A stretch of DNA of 10,396 nucleotides from Microcaldota archaeon (GTDB lineage Archaea > Micrarchaeota > Micrarchaeia > Burarchaeales > JACQQB01). Below the pieces are notes generated by a model. That model was not told the DNA's origin, did not search any database, and saw only the letters and a program-made list of their open reading frames with translations. Made by a program: the position numbers and the translations under genes. The stretch spans positions 1 to 10,396 of the forward strand of contig JACQQB010000018.1 in assembly GCA_016207225.1 (NCBI GenBank), in the 5' to 3' direction. Shown one piece after another: positions 6,624 to 10,396 of the stretch (the stretch's first letter is position 1; the number at the start of each line of letters is the position of its first letter).

Positions 6624-7092
6624 ACCTATTTACCAGAACTCCAATCACTATTCCTATCCCAAGAGCCACAATTATATACACATAATCTACTGGTTTACTA
6701 ACCTCTTGTTTTCTAATCTCCTTAACTTCGTAAAGAAAGTCCTCCGGAGCATACGTTTTACCAGGATTAGACTCTTTATTAAACGTAATAAAAATCTCAT
6801 AAACTCCGGGTGTTTCCAAATTCCCGTTAACTTGCGTTATAGCAGGATTTGCAGAGAAGTTTTTTTCCAAGAAAACTTTTTCATTCCTAACAATCCTTAC
6901 GGTTCCATTCACCTTTTCATTCAATAAGCCATTACGGTCCCCTATTGAGATAACTAGACTAAAATTCTGATTTTCAAAAGGTGAAATAGGGGCGCTGGAA
7001 AGCTGAACAAAAAGCTCGTCTGCAACTTGCAAATAGCCTCCGTGCGCAGAAACTAGGCCCATCATTACAACAAATAAAAATAAAGTCTTCAT
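6604..7092 (-). CDS. Secreted, membrane-anchored beta-rich protein, possibly YtkA/FixH-like
   Basis: A 162-residue protein from the ATG at 7092. A longer frame up to 7269 exists but would run through the promoter and into the DUF429 gene, and the 7092 start gives a textbook signal peptide. Residues 1-16 (ending GLVSA) are the signal, and predicted cleavage leaves a mature chain starting HGGYLQV. Residues 20-125 look like an Ig-type beta sandwich, with an SAPISPFENQNFSLVISI strand pair, a GDRNG turn, and PGVYEIFITF near the end. Residues 136-154 form a membrane helix, followed by RFKRSS on the cytoplasmic side. The AHGGY start and the strand pattern recall YtkA/FixH-like domains that sit outside the membrane, but no catalytic site is visible. 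The mature region has a single histidine and no cysteine. The 3' end overlaps scpB by 20 nt. Confidence 0.83.
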   Translation of the reverse strand: MKTLFLFVVMMGLVSAHGGYLQVADELFVQLSSAPISPFENQNFSLVISIGDRNGLLNEKVNGTVRIVRNEKVFLEKNFSANPAITQVNGNLETPGVYEIFITFNKESNPGKTYAPEDFLYEVKEIRKQEVSKPVDYVYIIVALGIGIVIGVLVNRFKRSSL

Positions 7093-7113
7093 TGGTAAAT
7101 TGACACAATAAAA

Positions 7114-7123
7114 GTATAAAAAA
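7114..7123. promoter_or_regulatory. Shared TATA-like box between the secreted-protein gene and the DUF429 gene
   Basis: The 49-nt gap contains GTATAAAAAA, which reads TTTTTTATAC on the minus strand. It lies 19-28 nt before the DUF429 ATG at 7142 and 22-31 nt before the minus-strand ATG at 7092. The purine-rich bases just upstream on the plus strand (AATAAAA) could act as a BRE. Neither gene has a Shine-Dalgarno sequence, so leaderless messages are likely. Promoter roles are inferred. Confidence 0.58.
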
Positions 7124-7141
7124 CAAACCCTAAAGTCTATT

Positions 7142-7723
7142 ATGGAAATCGTAGGCTTGGATCTGGCCGGCTCGCCAAACAGGATGACAGGCTTTTGCAG
7201 TTTTAACGGAGATTCAATCAAAACCAAAATTCTCCATACTGACGATGAAATTATCTCCGAAACTCTCAAACTAAAGCCTCAGGTCATAGCAATCGACGCT
7301 CCACTATTCCTGCCTAAAGGAAGGAAGTCAATAGAAGAAAGAAACAACGTTCATCTAAGGGAATGCGATAAGGAACTTGTAAAGCTTGGAATCAAGTTTT
7401 TTCCAATAACTCTAGGTCCGATGCGAAAACTCACTACTCGCGGGATCAGCCTTAAAAAAATCTTTGGGAATTCTGGAATGGAAGCAATTGAAACCTATCC
7501 TGGTGCAGCTCAAGACATACTCGGTATACCCAGAAAACAAAAAGGCCTGGATAAGCTTAGCAAGGGTCTTGAAAATTTGGGTCTAAGGTTTGACTCTAAT
7601 CTAACTCATGATGAACTGGATGCGGTAACCTGTGCATACGTTGGCAAGCTATACCTTCAAAATAATTATCTAGCTTTAGGGGATAAAAAAGAAGGTTTAA
7701 TGGTATTGCCACTCCATCCATGA
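7142..7723 (+). CDS. DUF429 family protein, predicted RNase H-fold nuclease
   Basis: The 193 residues match DUF429 (PF04250). The chain opens with MEIVGLDLAGSPNRMTGFC (Asp7 in the first strand), then has IDAPLFLPKGR (51-61, Asp52), RECDKEL (73-79), the ETYPGAAQ block (117-124, Glu117) and HDELDAVTCA (156-165, with Asp157 and Asp160). This spacing of acidic residues fits a two-metal RNase H-like active site. The family is called a predicted nuclease, but its substrate is not known to me. All the expected motifs are present, so it should be functional. The ATG has a TATA-like box about 24 nt upstream and no ribosome site. The ATP-grasp gene follows after 16 nt, probably in the same transcript. 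Confidence 0.88.
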   Translation: MEIVGLDLAGSPNRMTGFCSFNGDSIKTKILHTDDEIISETLKLKPQVIAIDAPLFLPKGRKSIEERNNVHLRECDKELVKLGIKFFPITLGPMRKLTTRGISLKKIFGNSGMEAIETYPGAAQDILGIPRKQKGLDKLSKGLENLGLRFDSNLTHDELDAVTCAYVGKLYLQNNYLALGDKKEGLMVLPLHP

Positions 7724-7739
7724 GAAAGAAGATGAAAAC

Positions 7740-9011
7740 ATGAAGAAAGTAGCAGTAGTCTGCTCCAATAAGCGGGAAAGAGAGAACCTTAAGCGCTCCA
7801 AGCATGCTGAAAGCTGTAAATTTATCCTAGTCGGGACAGAAGACGGAGCTTGGAGACCTGGGTTTAGCATCACACTATTCCTGAAAGAACAGCTAAAAAG
7901 GCTCAAAGATGTTCAACCGGATGCCATAATCGGAACTGATGATTATCCCGGCTGCCCTGTCTCTTCTTACCTTGCAGGTGAACTGGGCCTGGTATCCCCA
8001 AGCCTAAAATCTATCCTACTAAGCCAACACAAGTACTTCTCAAGACAAATACAAAAGAAAGTTTTACCAAAGCAAACCCCAGACTTCAACCTGGTAGACC
8101 TGAAAAAGAAGTACTCAGCTCGCGAGCTGCCGCAACTTCCATTTTTTATAAAACCAGTCAAGTACTACCTGTCTCATCTAGCTGAAAGGGTTAACAGTTA
8201 TCGACAATTCGAGCAATACTTAAAAGCAGCACGTAAAAAAATACCCAAGTTTACCAGACACATGGAAGACCTAGTTGAGTTTGCAGGGAATGGACTGGAA
8301 AATAAATTTAACTGGCAACAGGCAATAATCGAGGATTTATTGTCTGGAAAACAAGCTACATACGAAGGGTTTGTATACGATGGCAATGCCCAGACCTTTG
8401 GCATAGTTGACAGCATTCGCTACCCTAACAGGTTCAGCTTTAAACGCTTTCAATATCCATCAAAGATGCCTGAGCATGTACGAATAAAGATTGAAAAAAT
8501 GGCTGAAAAGGCAATGAAAGCGCTGGGCTTCAACAATTCAATGTTCAACATAGAATTCTTTTATGATGAAACTAAGGATGAGGTCAAAATAATAGAAATA
8601 AACCCAAGAATGGCAACCCAATTTGCAAACCTATACCAGGCAGTTGACGGTGTAAATTCATACGATGTTCAAATAGACCTTGCTCTGGGAAAAGAGCCTA
8701 GCTTTACTAGGGGAAATGGCAAATTCAAGACTGCTGCAAGCTTTGCTGAAAGAACCTTTGCAGATAAGTTTGTAATCTCAGTCCCATCCAGGAATCAAGC
8801 TGATCCAGTAAAGAAAAAATTCCACGGCTCTAGCGTAGAAATAATAGTAAAGCCAAAAAAGAAGCTTTCCCAAACAATACAGGACGGTCAAAGCTTTAGG
8901 TACATGATTGTCAACCTTGCAGGTAAGAACGAGAAAGACCTGTTTAGAAAATACGATGAAGTGTTGAAAATGCTGCCCTTTAGGTTTAAGGACCTCTTAA
9001 CTAATCCCTGA
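7740..9011 (+). CDS. ATP-grasp ligase family protein (substrate unknown)
   Basis: A 423-residue ATP-dependent carboxylate ligase-like enzyme. The N-terminal third (1-95) looks like a Rossmann-type pre-ATP-grasp domain. The ATP-grasp core holds FFIKP (135-139, Lys138 expected to contact ATP), IIEDLLSG (196-203, the Glu of the adenine-binding hinge) and the metal-binding pair NIEFF (Glu272) and IIEINPR (284-290, Glu286 and Asn288). The conspicuous VDSIRYPNRFSFKRFQYPS stretch (223-241) precedes the last strands. A C-terminal domain of about 95 residues resembles the extra domain of biotin carboxylase-type enzymes. The catalytic set is intact. I recall similar proteins in proteobacteria, where they are usually named only as ATP-grasp proteins. 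It follows the DUF429 gene by 16 nt with a weak purine-rich leader and overlaps the end of carB by 11 nt. Despite the shared fold, it is not part of carbamoyl-phosphate synthase. Confidence 0.85.
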   Translation: MKKVAVVCSNKRERENLKRSKHAESCKFILVGTEDGAWRPGFSITLFLKEQLKRLKDVQPDAIIGTDDYPGCPVSSYLAGELGLVSPSLKSILLSQHKYFSRQIQKKVLPKQTPDFNLVDLKKKYSARELPQLPFFIKPVKYYLSHLAERVNSYRQFEQYLKAARKKIPKFTRHMEDLVEFAGNGLENKFNWQQAIIEDLLSGKQATYEGFVYDGNAQTFGIVDSIRYPNRFSFKRFQYPSKMPEHVRIKIEKMAEKAMKALGFNNSMFNIEFFYDETKDEVKIIEINPRMATQFANLYQAVDGVNSYDVQIDLALGKEPSFTRGNGKFKTAASFAERTFADKFVISVPSRNQADPVKKKFHGSSVEIIVKPKKKLSQTIQDGQSFRYMIVNLAGKNEKDLFRKYDEVLKMLPFRFKDLLTNP

Positions 9012-10396
9012 CCTGTTTTGTGAAGCTATTAAGCGATTCCACTTCAATGGATTTTCTGGCACTTTTCAATGCCTCTAACAAATCCACTGCAGCTTCTATA
9101 TTCGTTATGCATGGGATATTGTTCTCCAAAGAGGCCCTTCTAATCTTAAATCCATCCGTGAATGAACGCTTACCTTTCTTTGGTGTGTTTACTATCAGGC
9201 TAATCTCCTTCTTGGCTATCTTTGAAATAATATTCGGTTCACCATCAGCCAATTTTTTCAAAACTTGGACCTTGCCCTTCATGTTTCTTGCAGTTCCATC
9301 AGTAGCACAAACATTAAAACCCAACTTTCTAAAACCTTCGGCCAATTCATCTGCCTTTTTCTTATCCTCTTCATTCAGGGTAATGGCGACATCTCCATTC
9401 AAAACCAAGTTCATGTTTGCTCCTAGCAATGCCTTGTAATAAGCAGTTCCAAAATCTTTTCCAATACCCATGCTTTCCCCAGTACTCTTCATCTCCGGCC
9501 CCAAAACAATATCACTGCCTGGCAGTTTTAAGAATGGAAAAACAACACTCTTCACTGCATAATACGGCAGTGCAGGCGTTTCAAACAGACCGTATTCATC
9601 CAAACTATGGCCTAGCAGTATTTTGGTAGCAATCTTGGCCAAAGGTATGCCGGTAGCTTTACTCAAATAGGGAATTGTCCTGCTAGCCCTTGGGTTTGCC
9701 TCCAAAACATACACCTTCTCATTCTGTACTGCATACTGGATGTTTATTGACCCCACATTCCCAAGTGCAGATGAAATCCTTTTTGAATAGTCCCTTATTG
9801 TCCTCTGAATCTCTTCACTCAGAGATACTGATGGAGTAACACAGCTCGCATCTCCACTGTGCACACCTGCCCTCTCAACATGCTCCATTATCCCCGCAAT
9901 AAACAATCTCTTTTCATCCGATATCCCGTCTATCTCGCATTCAGTTGCATTCTCTATATACCTGTCAATAAGCACCGGCCTTCTTTCCGAAACTTCTACT
10001 GCTTCATTTATGTATTTCCTAAGCTCATCAGGCCCATAAATTATCTGCATTGCCCTTCCTGCTATAACATAACTTGGCCTGACAACTACGGGATATTCAA
10101 CTTTTTCTGCAACGTTCAAAGCCTCCTCCTCATTCGTAGCCGTACCGTTTCTAGGCTGCGCTATGCCCAACTCATTCAGCAGTCTCCTGAATTTTTCCCT
10201 GTCTTCGGCTATATCTATCCCTTCAGTCTGAGTCCCGAGTATTCTCACTCCACTTTCTGCCAGTGGCTGTGCCAGATTAATGCTCGTTTGACCTCCAAAC
10301 TGGACAATAACCCCATAAGGATTCTCCTGCTCCACTATATTCATTACATCCTCAAACGTCAACGGCTCGAAATAAAGCTTGTCTGAAGTATCAAAA
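9001..10396 (-). CDS. carB: Carbamoyl-phosphate synthase large subunit, C-terminal half (5' end beyond window)
   Basis: Makes carbamoyl phosphate from ammonia (from glutamine via CarA), bicarbonate and two ATP, feeding pyrimidine and arginine synthesis. The last 464 residues are present; the full protein is usually about 1,050-1,080. The frame is open to the right edge, starting FDTSDKLYFEPLTFEDV, a known internal block. A TTG at 10362 lies inside it and is a leucine codon, not a start. Next come VIVQFGGQT, VVRPSYVIAGRAM and GIMEHVERAGVHSGDASC of the second ATP-grasp unit, then VLEANPRASRTIPYLSKATG with the metal and ATP residues, and LGPEMKSTGESMGIG near its end. The last 130 residues or so form the MGS-like regulatory domain (NTPKKGKRSFTDGFKIRR). 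The gene ends in TAG 11 nt inside the end of the convergent ATP-grasp gene. No defect is visible. Confidence 0.97.
   Translation of the reverse strand, partial: FDTSDKLYFEPLTFEDVMNIVEQENPYGVIVQFGGQTSINLAQPLAESGVRILGTQTEGIDIAEDREKFRRLLNELGIAQPRNGTATNEEEALNVAEKVEYPVVVRPSYVIAGRAMQIIYGPDELRKYINEAVEVSERRPVLIDRYIENATECEIDGISDEKRLFIAGIMEHVERAGVHSGDASCVTPSVSLSEEIQRTIRDYSKRISSALGNVGSINIQYAVQNEKVYVLEANPRASRTIPYLSKATGIPLAKIATKILLGHSLDEYGLFETPALPYYAVKSVVFPFLKLPGSDIVLGPEMKSTGESMGIGKDFGTAYYKALLGANMNLVLNGDVAITLNEEDKKKADELAEGFRKLGFNVCATDGTARNMKGKVQVLKKLADGEPNIISKIAKKEISLIVNTPKKGKRSFTDGFKIRRASLENNIPCITNIEAAVDLLEALKSARKSIEVESLNSFTKQVRD

Noticed and set aside
7093..7269. An N-terminal extension of the secreted protein
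   Set aside because: It would bury the signal peptide behind 59 residues and overlap the start of the DUF429 gene. The ATG at 7092 gives a normal signal peptide and a well-placed TATA-like box.
10360..10362. TTG as the start of a 453-residue protein
   Set aside because: The frame continues to the window edge, and the residues before it (FDTSDKLYFEP) are a conserved internal block of CarB.
9859..10386. A 175-codon plus-strand frame
   Set aside because: It is antisense to carB, which has complete family motifs along the same stretch.
1..10396. CRISPR array, tRNA or rRNA gene, insertion sequence or long repeat
   Set aside because: No regularly spaced repeats, tRNA-like cloverleaf, transposase or terminal inverted repeats were seen; the space between genes totals only a few hundred bases.

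Overview
The window is archaeal chromosomal DNA with moderate-to-low GC (around 40% by eye). The evidence is an archaeal/eukaryal-type leucyl-tRNA synthetase, the archaeal tRNA methyltransferase Trm5, an archaeal-looking ScpA/ScpB pair, and start codons that mostly lack Shine-Dalgarno sequences but carry AT-rich TATA-like boxes about 25 nt upstream. The very tight packing (gaps of 4-54 nt, several overlapping gene ends) and several unfamiliar small or membrane proteins suggest a small-genome archaeon, possibly of the DPANN group. I cannot fix the lineage from this sequence alone. A carbamoyl-phosphate synthase large subunit argues against an extremely reduced parasite.

Layout. (1) 1-1157, minus: a polytopic membrane protein with a lipoprotein-like signal, running off the left edge. 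(2) 1212-5035, plus: leuS followed by trm5, a two-gene tRNA unit. (3) 5040-5422, minus: two tiny helical proteins, easily missed, with a clear ribosome site joining them and a U-tract after the second. (4) 5453-6623, plus: scpA-scpB, overlapping by 35 nt, the kleisin and winged-helix subunits of the SMC complex. (5) 6604-7092, minus: a secreted, C-terminally anchored beta-rich protein whose 3' end overlaps scpB. (6) 7142-9011, plus: a DUF429 RNase H-fold protein followed by an ATP-grasp ligase. (7) 9001-10396, minus: the C-terminal half of carB, cut by the right edge and overlapping the end of the ATP-grasp gene.

The genes form three divergent pairs and three convergent pairs. At each divergent junction one AT-rich box lies about 22-33 nt from both start codons (the middle junction fits only if the downstream start of the small gene is used). 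This looks like shared bidirectional core promoters making leaderless or nearly leaderless transcripts. No tRNA, rRNA, CRISPR array, insertion sequence or long repeat was seen. The parts I cannot explain from known families are the left-edge membrane protein, the two small helical genes beside scpAB, and the DUF429/ATP-grasp pair.
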